DNA from: Aspidiotus rigidus
Lineage: Eukaryota > Arthropoda > Insecta > Hemiptera > Diaspididae
DNA: 64,000 nt
Assembly (NCBI GenBank): GCA_035079385.1
Contig: JAVHKY010000039.1
Location: 124,001-188,000 of the forward strand
Reading direction: 5' to 3'
The position numbers and the translations under genes were made by a program. Position 1 is the first letter of the stretch, and each line of letters starts with the position of its first letter. Below the pieces are notes generated by a model. The model saw only the letters and a list, made by a program, of their open reading frames with translations. It was not told the origin of the DNA and made no database searches. Shown here piece after piece: positions 30,468 to 39,899 of this stretch.

Positions 30468-30998
30468 CTATCTCAGTGTATCTGTTATATATTGATAAAC
30501 GTAATCAATATCTTTTTCGTTTTTAATTCCCGTGACAATAATTTTGCCAGTGTGAAATATCAATGCTATAATATTCTTTTTGCACTCTTCATCAAAAGGT
30601 ATAGATATTTTCATACCTGGAAATAATTCTGGTTCGTAAATACACCTTTCAAATTTTGAATAAATTTTATGTAGGTTGACAGGTTTACCTAAAGACCCGC
30701 TGTATACAAAATTACAAATAGTAAAATTTAAGCATTCCGCAGAAGGGTACACATTTTCTACTATTATATCGACAAATGTTCTGCAAGCTTTTAAAGCATC
30801 CTCTCTTGTACATGTTCCAGTACAGACAAGTTTTCCGGATGCAAATATATTAGCGGTACTTTTAGGATTTTCTATTCGTAGTATTACAGGATTATATCGT
30901 TTGGGATTATATTTAGAATCTGGAACTTTCTCAGCAATCAATGATAAGTTTAGTCTATGTCCTAAGTAAACGTTACACATTATATTCTTGATTTCCAT
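30468..30998 (-). CDS. TATA-binding-protein-like protein encoded by the Polinton
   Basis: 176 residues that align over almost the whole conserved TBP saddle. First repeat: YNPKRYNPVILRIENPKS, then ANIFASGKLVCTGTCTREDA. Second repeat: a FTICNFVYSGSLG strand, YEPELFPGMKISIP, then LIFHTGKIIVTG. The DNA-kinking Phe in IFASGK and IFHTGK and the YEPELFPG turn are kept, so DNA binding is credible. Sequence is far from host TBP, and the gene is intronless. It starts inside the end of the upstream Lys-rich frame (26-base overlap) and is followed 5 bases on by the exonuclease-like gene. Role: probably redirecting transcription initiation to viral promoters (inference). Confidence 0.85.
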   Translation of the reverse strand: MEIKNIMCNVYLGHRLNLSLIAEKVPDSKYNPKRYNPVILRIENPKSTANIFASGKLVCTGTCTREDALKACRTFVDIIVENVYPSAECLNFTICNFVYSGSLGKPVNLHKIYSKFERCIYEPELFPGMKISIPFDEECKKNIIALIFHTGKIIVTGIKNEKDIDYVYQYITDTLR

Positions 30999-31293
30999 TT
31001 ACAATCATTTCTGGAGAAGGTGAAGGTGGTCGATTCAGCTTTGGTGTACTTGGTGGTGGGGCACATGACTTCCTTGCTGACTTCTTCTTCTCCTTAACAG
31101 CAGTTTTTTTTTTTCTATGTGATGATTTCTTTTTATTCTTTTCATCCGGTGCATCCTGGAATTCGGCAAATATTTGATCCAGATTATTAAGTGGAATTAT
31201 TGAAACATTAGCGAGATCAGGTGGTGGAATATTTGTAAGATCACGTAAAGGCATTGACACTAAAAATGAAACTAGAGGATTATTTTTATCCAT
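30973..31293 (-). CDS. small Lys/Pro-rich protein upstream of and overlapping the TBP-like gene
   Basis: 106 residues from the ATG at 31293. The hydrophobic N-terminus (NNPLVSFLVSMPLRDL) is followed by an acidic stretch, then KKKSSHRKKKTAVKEKKK and a Pro/Ser tail (PPPSTPKLNRPPSPSPE). It ends inside the TBP-like start, in a different frame. N-terminal extensions of TBPs are variable and low in complexity, so this could be an N-terminal part joined by splicing or frameshift, or a separate basic protein. A TATATACA lies just before the ATG, too close to act as a TATA box. Confidence 0.5.
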   Translation of the reverse strand: MDKNNPLVSFLVSMPLRDLTNIPPPDLANVSIIPLNNLDQIFAEFQDAPDEKNKKKSSHRKKKTAVKEKKKSARKSCAPPPSTPKLNRPPSPSPEMIVNGNQEYNV

Positions 31294-31485
31294 TGTATAT
31301 ACATAAAAAATGCTAGAGAAAAAACACAAGTCCAATACAATGGCAGACAATTCTCAGACTGAGAGTGAGAACTCCAACGATTCCTTAAATACTACCAGTT
31401 GTCTCAGGACTACCTCATTAATAATTTTAAAATTTCTCTTACTAAAATTGGTGCGAAGGTGTATTTCTAGGAAAAGGAGGCGGCG

Positions 31486-32394
31486 ATGGCTGAATTAGCG
31501 AGAGAACTATATCGTCGTGTTGTTAAGAAATTTCCAAAAAGAAAAGTTGTAATTCGTCATATTGATGAAATTTGGGCTGCTGATACAATGTATATGAAAA
31601 AATTTTCAGAAGAAAATCGTAAAATTGAACCTCGCGGTAGACCACGTAAAGGAGGGGTTAAAAATGTAAATTATACACAATTCCAGTACATATTGGTTGT
31701 TATCGATTCTTTTTCAAAATACCTGTGGTTAGTACCGTTGAAAAATAAATCTGGTCTAGAAACGTCCAGAGCGCTAGAGAAAATAATTAAATCGTCAAAA
31801 AGGACACCAACGTTCCTTTGGACAGACAGGGGAACAGAATTTGTTTGTAAAGAGACTAGAGCTGTTTTAAAAAAATACGCGATCAAACTTTATCATACCG
31901 CAAATAAAGAGAAATCGTGCATAGCTGAACGCGTAATAAGAACAATAAATGAAAAATTCAGAATCATGTTCGAGGTAAATCAGAATAAACACTGGGTTAC
32001 CTTATTACCTAGCATTTTAAAAGAATATAATGAAAAAGATTACCATCGAACCATTAAAACCACACCATTGGAAGCTTCGAAAAAAGAAAATGAAAATGCA
32101 ATTTTTCAACGCGCTTATGGCGGAGATATACCTTGTAATTATCATTTTAGAAAACCAAAATTTAAAATAGGTGATAGAGTACGCATTTCTACATTTAAAT
32201 ATCAAAATGAACCAAAATCATTGAAGAAACACATCTTCCAGAACAAATACGAATATACAAAATGGAGCAGACAAATATTTGTTATCGCAGGTATTAGGTA
32301 CACAGAGCCACCAACCTATGTTCTTAAAAATCTCGACAATGAACGTATTAAAAGTTCATTTTATGAACAGGAACTTCAACGTACAAGATTTTAG
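31486..32394 (+). CDS. Polinton integrase (retroviral-type rve, DDE)
   Basis: 302 residues. It inserts the linear genome and makes the 6-bp duplication seen at the ends. Catalytic residues: D in EIWAADTMYM (residue about 32), D in FLWTDRGTEFV (about 110) and E in SCIAERVIRTINEKF (about 147). The C-terminal part has the SH3-like block FKIGDRVRISTFKYQ and YVLKNLDNERIKSSFYEQEL. The start at 31486 begins ELARELYRRVVKKFPKR, as in one branch of insect Polinton integrases. An upstream in-frame TAG at 31468 excludes a longer single exon. A 62-codon frame at 31310-31498 (+2) could be a spliced 5' exon, but no clean junction is seen. Confidence 0.93.
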   Translation: MAELARELYRRVVKKFPKRKVVIRHIDEIWAADTMYMKKFSEENRKIEPRGRPRKGGVKNVNYTQFQYILVVIDSFSKYLWLVPLKNKSGLETSRALEKIIKSSKRTPTFLWTDRGTEFVCKETRAVLKKYAIKLYHTANKEKSCIAERVIRTINEKFRIMFEVNQNKHWVTLLPSILKEYNEKDYHRTIKTTPLEASKKENENAIFQRAYGGDIPCNYHFRKPKFKIGDRVRISTFKYQNEPKSLKKHIFQNKYEYTKWSRQIFVIAGIRYTEPPTYVLKNLDNERIKSSFYEQELQRTRF

Positions 32395-32599
32395 GATACT
32401 AACGGATATATATTTACCTCTTGGTCATATCAGCGTGGGCTTGAAGTTTGGGCGTGCAATGCCATGTGCGTATCAAAAACCTTGAAGTTATCTTCTGTGA
32501 AATGTGCATGCAATGTACAAAATTTACATGTAGAATATGCACTATCGCATTATATTACAGTTATCACTTTTTCATGAATCAACAATGTAACAACATTAA

Positions 32600-32768
32600 A
32601 GCTTCAACTTAAAATACACGTTTCAACAAAGTATATACCCCATACTCATTTTTTTCAAATTTACTAATAAATGTCTTCAACCATCACTCATGTATTGGTA
32701 CTATGACGTCATCAATGTCTTCAACCAAATACTGTCTCCAAGTGTCTCTAACCGTCATTAATACTACT
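32600..32768 (-). repeat. right terminal inverted repeat of the Polinton
   Basis: Reverse complement of the left TIR. The outer ~110 bases are nearly identical (they contain GATGACGTCATAGTACC), and the inner part is patchy. It is followed by the GATAAG duplication at 32769-32774. Confidence 0.9.
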
Positions 32769-32819
32769 GATAAGAGATCACTTAACAAAGGGGGTTTAAT
32801 GAGAACAGAGGAAACACAT
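32769..32819 (-). repeat. left LTR of the gypsy element, second fragment, with GATAAG duplication
   Basis: After GATAAG (32769-32774), bases 32775-32819 match 37313-37357 of the right LTR. The match stops abruptly at CACAT, which marks the internal deletion of the gypsy element. Confidence 0.85.
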
Positions 32820-32932
32820 ATTAACAAGGTTTTGTGCAATTTCTCGTTCTTTGAAACCAAGTCTGTATTCGGAACAAATGACTGGTTCAAAGTCAGATAG
32901 AGGAATATGGTAGGGGCGAGTTTTGACGATTT

Positions 32933-33883
32933 TCAATTTGGCCATGTCAGTAGTAAATAAATGACGATATTGATATAGTAGTCGAAGGCTTTCCTTTGAT
33001 CAGATGCGGGAAGATCGCGATTAATTTGGATAATATTGTTGTCAATGTCGTAGATATCTTCATGTCCTCGAAAATTTGGAATGGGAAGAGATAATGATTG
33101 TTGAGATACTGATACGTTGTGAGGAATCTCGATTTTTTCTTGGAGGAGTCCGAGAACTTGATTGTTGTATAATTTCTGAGCAATGGATCGACAGTTTTGA
33201 ATGTGAAGTTTAGAGGAGGCGTCATCATGAGTGAGTTTGATATGAATTCCCTTATCCAGTAATGGGTTAGGGGGATGAAGGGTGACAGAGGAAGGGATTG
33301 GAGGGAGAGGAATTACTTGGGTTTGTTTGGATGGGAGAATGAAAAGAGAATGAATTCTTAATTTAGACTCATTTTCGCGAATTAGGACATCGAAATTATT
33401 ACAATATGTGTTGCTTAGATTTAAAGAAATATTATTAATTTTAATTATTTTTTTGGAAAAATCAATTAAAGTTTTGTATTTCGTCAAAAAATTTACGCCT
33501 AAGATTAGTGAAGAATGAAGCGTGTCTGTAACGATTGCGGTAATGGTGAAAGGTTCATTTTTTATTCGAAAGTGGATGTCCAATTCTCCAAGCGAGTTAA
33601 GATTTTCCAGAGCAGGGCCAACGAGACGAACCGATGTTTGACGAATTGAGGTGATCATGGAAGGTGGAATTTCTTTTGTGTTTAAAATTGATACGTTACA
33701 TCCTGAGTCGATTAGAGCATCGATAGATTTTTCTGATTTGAATAATTTGACAGGAATCGAAAGATTCTTAGAGTTGATGCCGTTGACTGTATGTACGGGT
33801 TGATGACGAGTAACGCGTGAAGAAAAATGGGAGTTGAAGTTAAGAGGCGATTGGCGTGAATGTTTGTTGAGAGGTGACGTCAA
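32933..33883 (-). pseudogene. gypsy aspartic protease and start of pol, truncated
   Basis: About 316 residues. The active-site region reads ALIDSGCNVSILN (DSG type), followed by SLILGVNFLTKYKTLIDF, the flap and second-strand block of retroviral-type proteases. It stops at about 32933, before any reverse-transcriptase motif. The left boundary is the deletion that also removed the rest of the LTR. The N-terminal part is polar and low in complexity. Confidence 0.8.
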
Positions 33884-35277
33884 AGGTTCGTAGTGACGAG
33901 TGGGTCTCGCTGGCTCCTAAGCGTTTTTTGATTTGTCAGCAAATTTGTTCATATTAGAAGAATTATTGAAACGTTTGTAGTTGAAGTTGCCTATCGGATT
34001 GGCTGCAGTTCGCTGTGTTCCATGGGAAAGATTAAACGAGGAATAACGAGAAGATGACGGGCGATAGTCGTTATTATATGGGGAATGATAAGCTGATAGA
34101 TTACGATCGTTGTAGTAGGGACGGTGAAATGAGTTCATTGGTCGTTGCATTGGGAACGAACGAGAATTCCAATATTTTTGCGGCTGGATATTATTGTAGT
34201 ATTCGTAAGGACAAAATCTGTAGTGAGATTGAAAAGGATCTGAGTTGGCAAATGGAGGGCGAGGCTGTGGACGATTATAGTTGAAATTGAACGGGCTGCT
34301 GTATTGTTTCTGCGGATGTGAGTGATAATGTATCTGGTAAGGTCTAGCTGATCGTTGCGGAGGAATTCGGTTCTTAGTGTCATTCAAAAGAGGTTGGGGG
34401 GTAGAGTTGGAGATATAGTTGTAAGATTACTCATTCTGACTCATTCCTTCGTACTCGTAATCTCTTTATCATTTCTTCGCTACATTCACACTTTCATTTC
34501 ATGACCTGTTCTCTCTCGATTTTCCTCTCGCGACTTGTCGCGTAGACTCATACGTCGCTCCCCGTAGGTTTATCTTCTTTCGTATTTTTATTCTCTCTCG
34601 ACACTTTGATTTTCTCGTTCATAGCGAACACATCTTTCTTTCTTTCTTTTCTTTGCTTTACCTATGCTCTCGCATTCGCGTTTATTTTGATTATAGTTAC
34701 CATAAAACGACTTTTGTTTAGAATTCGTTTCTTTGAATAAAACGCATTTCATCTGAAGTCGTTTTTCTTCTTTGGAGATCTATACGATCTTATATAGTTA
34801 ACGCTGGTTTTCTTACTCGTGTCGTGATCGATTTTGAGTTTATCTAAAGATTCCAAGATTTTATTTATTTTAGCATCAGCGTTAGAGTCTTTACGTATCT
34901 CGTTCAGGTATTCAATTTTCTCGAGATTTTTTTCGAGTGATTTGAGGGTACTATTGTCCAGGAGGCCAATCTTGTAAGATTAGTGTTTTGAGGATGAGAA
35001 AGATTTTCTGGAGTTTTATTTTCAGGGTAGGAAGTATTGTTGGAGGAAGGAGGGAATTGAGGTGTAGCAGACGATGAGTGATTGGGGGGAGGATTAGAGG
35101 GAGAGTGCTTAGGTTTGTGGTCAGTGAATTCTTGTGAGATAAGAGCGTATTCTTCGTCGTCGATGATTTTCTCAAGATGGTGGATATTGATTTCTCCTGC
35201 TAGCAGTGGGTTATCAAGAAGATCTTCTCCTTTTTTGTTTTCTGTGGCTTTGGGATTTAAGCGTAGAAGGATTTCTC

Positions 35278-36903
35278 GGTGCTCCTTTAGTATGCGGTCT
35301 ACCGCTGAAAGATGACCTTCAGTGGTCTACCACTACCAAGGGTGCGGTCTACCTTCAACACGTGCATGTAGGCTGCGTACAATCAAGCGGTAGGGTATAG
35401 TGATGAGAGTAGGTAGCTTATCGTAGGTAATCACTACTTGTTTAGTACAGGACTTCAGTAACTGATGAGTAATGAAAAATCTCTGACGAACCGAAACACT
35501 TTATCATATTTTCTCGATGAAACAAGTAAATGAAAACATCTTTAGCTGATGTGAAGCAGTGAGGGAGAAGAATAAATGAATTGTATATCATTGACGTTGC
35601 ACGTGCGATACCAAAATGTTGCTACGCGAGTTTTATCTCACTATCAATTCAGACGAACGAGCAGTCGCGTTTCTGCGTGATTTTGATTTATTGGACGAAG
35701 TCGACGATATTCCTCCGTGTGTTAAATGTGGTTCAGAAATGGTCGCAGGTCGCAAAAGAGACCTTGGTGGTGATTTCCGTCCCGTAATTAGATGTAGGAA
35801 GAAGGGATGTCAGATGACAAGGTCTGTTCGACAGGGAAACAGATTCTTCCATTATACAGACCTTAATGGACGAGTGAATTGTAAGTTGCAACTCTACGAA
35901 ATCCTGGAACTTGTCATCTACTTTGTCATGGAAATACCTGCAGGGACAACTGTAACTTTGACGGGTAAAAGTTCAGCGACGGTGAACGATTGGTACAGTA
36001 TGTGTAGGGAGGTCTGCAGCAGCGCGTTACAATCTCGTCCTCAAATGATAGGTACGCCCGATGATCCCATTCAAATAGACGAATCAAGATTCGCAGGGAA
36101 GAGGAAGTATCACAGGGGTCGTATTTTGCAAGGGGATGTGGACGCCGAGTCAGAGGACAGCGATGTGGAGGTCAGCAATCTGAGGAATCATAGCCGACGC
36201 ATTGACGGCCCCTGGGTGTTTGGTTTGAGGAAAGGCAACGACTGACCATATTTTTGGGTCTCACGACGCGACAGCGCCACACTCATCCCCATAATCCAAC
36301 GAGAGTTTGCTCCAGGGTCCGTCATTCACTCGGATGAGTGGGCTTTGTACCGTTGCCTTTCCTCTCTTGGGTATCAGCATGAAACTGTGAATCACCAAAC
36401 AAACTTCGTGGACCCCGACTCCGGCGCGCATACTCAAAGCATAGAGCGGTCGTGGCTGGATGCAAAAGTTAAGATACTAAAAAAAATGCGTGGGGTGCCT
36501 CAGGCAAATCTGCAAAGTCACCTCGATCACGTTTGTTGGCACGCAATGTACAAAAGTGAAAGTGAAATTTTTTTAGCTTTTTTACGCAAGGTGCGTAATG
36601 TTTACCGATAAAATTTTTTTGAATAATTCCGACAATTGTACTACTATGGGTTCATTTTTTGCATAATTTCGACAATCATACTATTATGTGCTCATTTTTT
36701 CAATAATTTCGACAATCGTACTATTATGTGCTCATTTTGACAATAATATATTAAAACATGAATATGCGTACGGCTTTTCCACTTTTTCCCCCTTCGCATT
36801 AAATTAGGTAGACCACATACTGAAATCATAATTTCAGGTAGACCGCATACCAAAATCTAAATATCGCTTCTTTCTGCGGTAGACCGCATACTAAAGGAGC
36901 ACC
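35278..36903 (+). mobile_element. Merlin DNA transposon, 1,626 bp
   Basis: TIRs start GGTGCTCCTTTAGTATGCGG at 35278 and end with its reverse complement at 36903. The flanking 8-bp duplication is GATTTCTC (35270-35277 and 36904-36911). The size, 8-bp duplication and IS1595/ISXO2-type transposase fit the Merlin superfamily. GCGGTCTACC motifs recur just inside both ends. Confidence 0.95.
35616..36611 (+). pseudogene. Merlin transposase (IS1595/ISXO2 type), one in-frame stop
   Basis: A single reading frame interrupted only by TGA at 36242-36244. The N-terminal part has a zinc-ribbon (CVKCGSEM, then CRKKGC). Catalytic residues: D in PIQIDESRFAGKRKY, D in SVIHSDEWALYR, and E in SIERSWLDAKVKILK. 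Length (about 330 codons) matches full Merlin transposases. A CGA-to-TGA or similar single change is enough to explain the stop, so the loss is recent. The first ATG (35616) starts MLLREFYLTINSDERAV. Confidence 0.92.
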
Positions 36904-37266
36904 GATTTCTCTATGGTTGAAGTAGATGCTGCCTAGATACGATTCTAATTTAGGATAATTTCTGAGTACTTTTCCAATGATTTGCCGAGAGCAGTCTCTT
37001 GCTTTAACTTGGTTACCTCCACTTGTTTTCTTATCTAGATCACTGGGTTTGATGGTGGTTATTGCCTTTGCTACCTTTTCGGCTTCTTCTGTGTTAAGGG
37101 TGTAGACCCAGTTGGTTTTTTCAGGAGGGGACTTGCGATGAAAGTACTTGAATATAGTTTTAGAATTATTGAGTACAGATTAAATAAAATAGGATATGTG
37201 ATTCTTCTGTTCTGATAATAACGAAAAAAAAAAATTTTGAAAGAAGGGTGGGTTTGTTTTTTGAAG

Positions 37267-37279
37267 ACGTTGGGCGCCA
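37267..37279 (-). promoter_or_regulatory. primer-binding site of the gypsy element
   Basis: Reads TGGCGCCCAACGT on the - strand directly after the 5' LTR. This is complementary to the 3' end of tRNA-Lys as used by many retroelements. Confidence 0.85.
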
Positions 37280-37916
37280 TGTAAGAGATCCCTAGAGCAT
37301 GAGTTTGATAAGAGATCACTTAACAAAGGGGGTTTAATGAGAACAGAGGAAACACATGTTGATTGCGATCAGATTTAATTGAAATGGACTCACTTAATTC
37401 GATACAGCTTAAATCAATGAAAAAATCAAAATGAACGCGGTGATAACGATGAGAAAAGCATTTACGTGAAAAGGGCGAAATTAACGAGTAACTGCGCAAA
37501 TGTGAAAACAGTGCAATGATTAAGAAAAACAATACGTGAAATGATAACAAGATTAATTCACGGGTTTTATGAAGGAAACATGACAACACACCGAAGACAT
37601 CAACGAAATTGTATTTTAAAATTCGAACTCTTTGATTAGGCTAGCTGGAAGAGCTTATATAGGGAATTAACAATGGAAGGATGTGGAGTATTATAGCAGG
37701 TAATCGGGTAGTGTAAAGTATCGAAAGAGGTTTGGAAAAATATGTAGAAAACAATATGATTGTAACGGTAAATGGAAAATTTGGTAGGTTGGATAGCGAA
37801 GAGATTCGTAACAAGACGTAGGAATAAATACGATCCTGACGGGATTGTTGAATAAATTTGTGTTGTTATAAAGAATTGTAAATATTGAAGTGTATATAAC
37901 GGGTGTATTTCATACA
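37280..37916 (-). repeat. right (5') LTR of the gypsy element, 637 bp
   Basis: Starts TG and ends CA, between the primer-binding site and the ACGAT duplication at 37917-37921. It contains the unoccupied copy of the Polinton target (GATAAG at 37307-37312). Confidence 0.88.
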
Positions 37917-38447
37917 ACGATAATCTTATTATCGGTCGTGAGTTTTGCCGCTGAAAAAATACATACAAATACATGTAAGTTATATACAGTACATTACCAT
38001 CTTTGACGATAATCTTATCTTTGGAAGTCCTTCAAAATCTACATCTTTATCGGTTGTGAGTTTTGCCGCTGAAAAAATACATACAAATACATGTAACTTA
38101 AGTTATATACAGTACATTACCATCTTTGACAATAATCTTATCTTTGGAAGTCGTTCGAAATCTACGTCTTTATTGGTCGTGAGTTTTGCCGCTGAAAAAA
38201 TACATACAAATACATGTAACTTATTACCATCTTTGACGATAATCTTATCTTTGGAAGTCGTTCGAAATCTATGTCTTTATCGGTCGTGAGTTTTGCCGCT
38301 GAAAAAATACATATAAATACATGTAACTTAGTTATATACAGTACATTACCATCTTTGACGATAATCTTAGTCGTTTGAAATCTACGTCTTTATCGGTCGT
38401 GAGTTTTGCCGCTGAAAAAATACATACAAATACATGTAAGTTATATA
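37917..38447 (-). repeat. tandem array of AAA-gene intron-plus-exon units, about 105-125 bp each
   Basis: Five units here, each with the block TTTTGCCGCTGAAAAAATAC (around 37940, 38060, 38185, 38295 and 38405). On the - strand each unit reads donor GATG|GTAATG, a 46-base intron ending TTTTTTCAG and a 71-base exon piece encoding KLTTDKDVDFERLP. The 71-base exon is not a multiple of 3, so successive copies cannot be joined in one frame. The junction (ATTATCGTC/AAAGATG) shows that the units arose by tandem duplication of the exon 1 end, intron 1 and exon 2 start. Confidence 0.85.
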
Positions 38448-39469
38448 TGTTAAGCCGAATTCACGCAAATGGAAAATGCGCGCACTGAGCATTAGTCTTG
38501 CTGAATGCATGCAGTAATGAACCAAATTGGCGAGAGCGAGCATTCTTCAGCAAGTTTGCCGAATACGTGCAGAAATGTACAGACTGCAGGCAATCGGCAA
38601 TTTTTTTTCTAGGATTGCACGCATTCATTATTTTAATGTTTTTGTCGGTTGAATGAATCAGCGCAATTGCCGAACGCGCGCACTATTGAAAATACAAGTT
38701 TTTGTTAAAAGGGAAAGGTTTATACATCTTTGTAAGATCATGAAACTAACAAAATAGATAACTAATACTAAGGAACAAATGTTTCACTTAGCATTCATGC
38801 ACGTACGGCTTCCATGGCATGCGGAGTTGCAGAGAATTCCCGCTTTCTTGCAAGCACATCTTCCTGACGTACAGTTCTGGCGACAGTTGCATCTCCTGTA
38901 CCCCTGTCCTTTACCCACTGAGCTAAGGCGAACCAATTCTCGCACCGAATATTCAATATCTGGAACGTCGGTCACTGCCAGTTTTCTACATTTCAATGCC
39001 TCGAGCGCGTTCCGCTTCAACCGATTGTTCACCCGGCCGTGCTCTGTTCCAACAATGAATAAATCATTTTCTACATTCAGCACTACTACAACCAAGTTTC
39101 TAGGATCTGTGGGACCTTGGTCAAACTGCGGGATTCTGAGAAAAGCGTTGTCACCGACAACAATCTGAGGTAACAATCCTCGTCCTCTCTCCAACATTTT
39201 GTCAGCCTGCTTCTACTGATAAAACAGAATGACTTCTTTTCATACGAGTACTTCCTTCTTTCTATTTTGAATGCGCGCATTCACCAGAAAAAACCTGCCG
39301 ACTTCGTATCAAAAATTGAGTGAATCATATAAGATGCGCGCATTCGGCAACTTTGTTGATGTTTGCGCGCTCTCCTCAACTTGGTTGCCTACGGCACACA
39401 TTCGGCGAACTTAGCTGCTCAGTGCGCGCATTTTCCATTTGCGTGAATTCGGCTTAACATATACAGTAC
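38448..39469. mobile_element. 1,022-bp TIR element carrying a KRBA2-like C-terminus
   Basis: Perfect inverted repeats of at least 44 bases start TGTTAAGCCGAATTCACGC at each end. The ends are flanked by TATA (38444-38447 and 39470-39473), or TA if shorter. The element interrupts one array intron. Sub-terminal DNA is rich in GCGCGCA motifs. The superfamily is not certain. Confidence 0.85.
38784..39197 (-). CDS. Cys-rich C-terminal domain of a KRAB-A-domain-protein-2-like transposon protein
   Basis: 137 residues. The first half reads IVVGDNAFLRIPQFDQGPTD and PRNLVVVVLNVENDLFIVG, a beta-barrel-like segment typical of the region after the integrase core in KRBA2/SCAND3-type proteins. The second half is the Cys cluster GYRRCNCRQNC, then CACKKAGILCNSACH. 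No catalytic DDE part is present, so alone it cannot transpose. It may be a captured fragment or a non-autonomous derivative with conserved DNA-binding function. The ATG at 39197 is near the right TIR. Confidence 0.7.
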   Translation of the reverse strand: MLERGRGLLPQIVVGDNAFLRIPQFDQGPTDPRNLVVVVLNVENDLFIVGTEHGRVNNRLKRNALEALKCRKLAVTDVPDIEYSVRELVRLSSVGKGQGYRRCNCRQNCTSGRCACKKAGILCNSACHGSRTCMNAK

Positions 39470-39671
39470 ATTACCATCTTTGTATAACTCTGTCAAATTA
39501 AAATCACTGACACACAAGGATGTCGTTCTTATACAGCTCAGATACAGCTTAGCGATTCGCCGGGAATACCCATTGAGATTTTTCAATGATTATAACATTA
39601 TCAACAGAAATTTTTTAGCTTAACGGCGCTAATAATGCATCATCCTCGCGGTACAAGCATTTAATCCTCGT

Positions 39672-39899
39672 TTAATGAACAGGACGTTGACAAGGTATTG
39701 TAATGAATTCTATGATCGGAACGTTGCGAGCCATTTTGGACAAAATTTGAAAAAACGTGTCTCCGTAAAGTTTTTTCAAAGGTATTGTAATATCGAACTT
39801 CCAACAATGCTCTGTTAGCGCTTTAAAGCTCCGTTGTTTAATCGTTGCACTAAACGGGTATTGTAATAACGGCCCTAAAGCTTCCATTGCACAAATCAA
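39672..39899 (-). pseudogene. probable 5' exon of the broken AAA-ATPase-like gene
   Basis: Starts ATG near 39887 and reads ALGPLLQYPFSATIKQRSF, then CWKFDITIPLKKLYGDTF, then a stop at 39672. The next ~190 bases to the first array donor (AAAGATG|GTAATG near 39484) are open only in pieces. The strand, order and distance fit the gene whose 3' half is at 11.55-13.26 kb. I know no named domain for this N-terminus, so the link is positional inference. Confidence 0.45.

Larger units (their letters stand above)
13366..32768. mobile_element. Polinton/Maverick (adintovirus-like) element, 19.4 kb, complete from TIR to TIR
   Basis: Both ends begin AGTAGTATTAATGACGG; the left end has one extra AGT triplet. 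They are flanked by the 6-bp direct repeat GATAAG (13360-13365 and 32769-32774). The intact gypsy right LTR at 37307-37312 shows the empty site with one GATAAG. A 6-bp duplication and 5'-AG termini are the Polinton hallmarks. Genes inside, in order: secreted protein, penton, spliced unknown, dsRBD gene, large unknown, DUF8207-like, PLA2, protease, RING fusion, major capsid, ATPase, polymerase, OB-fold-like, exonuclease-like, TBP-like, basic protein and integrase. It can be called endogenous and probably defective, because the polymerase has lost its exonuclease region. Confidence 0.95.
33917..37200 (-). pseudogene. gypsy gag, split by the Merlin insertion and broken
   Basis: The N-terminal part at about 37200-36912 reads TNWVYTLNTEEAEKVAKA, then IGKVLRNYPKLESYLGSIYF. 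It continues after the 1.6 kb Merlin at about 35277-34940 (LNPKATENKKGEDLLDNP, then EKIIDDEEYALISQEF). The C-terminal part at 34387-33917 is rich in Pro, Tyr, Asn and Arg and lacks CCHC knuckles. 34400-34940 has no clean frame. The element cannot make an intact Gag. Confidence 0.7.
13333..37916 (-). mobile_element. gypsy-type LTR retrotransposon, interrupted by a Polinton and a Merlin element
   Basis: The outer boundaries are TG at 13333 and CA at 37916, flanked by ACGAT at 13328-13332 and 37917-37921. The right (5') LTR spans 37280-37916. It is followed on the - strand by a primer-binding site at 37267-37279 (TGGCGCCCAACGT, tRNA-Lys type). gag and protease segments are readable. Reverse transcriptase, RNase H and integrase are missing. 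The left LTR is split by the Polinton at its 33rd base and truncated after 32819, so an internal deletion removed the rest of that LTR plus most of pol. Confidence 0.85.

Noticed and set aside
31310..31498. 62-codon + strand frame before the integrase as a separate gene
   Set aside because: It could be a 5' exon, but no clean splice junction to the integrase frame was found and it shows no domain.
32940..32957. 17-base match between 9615-9631 and 32940-32956 (GGCCATGTCAGTAGTA)
   Set aside because: Too short to prove common origin; it may reflect two gag-pol remnants of related families or chance.
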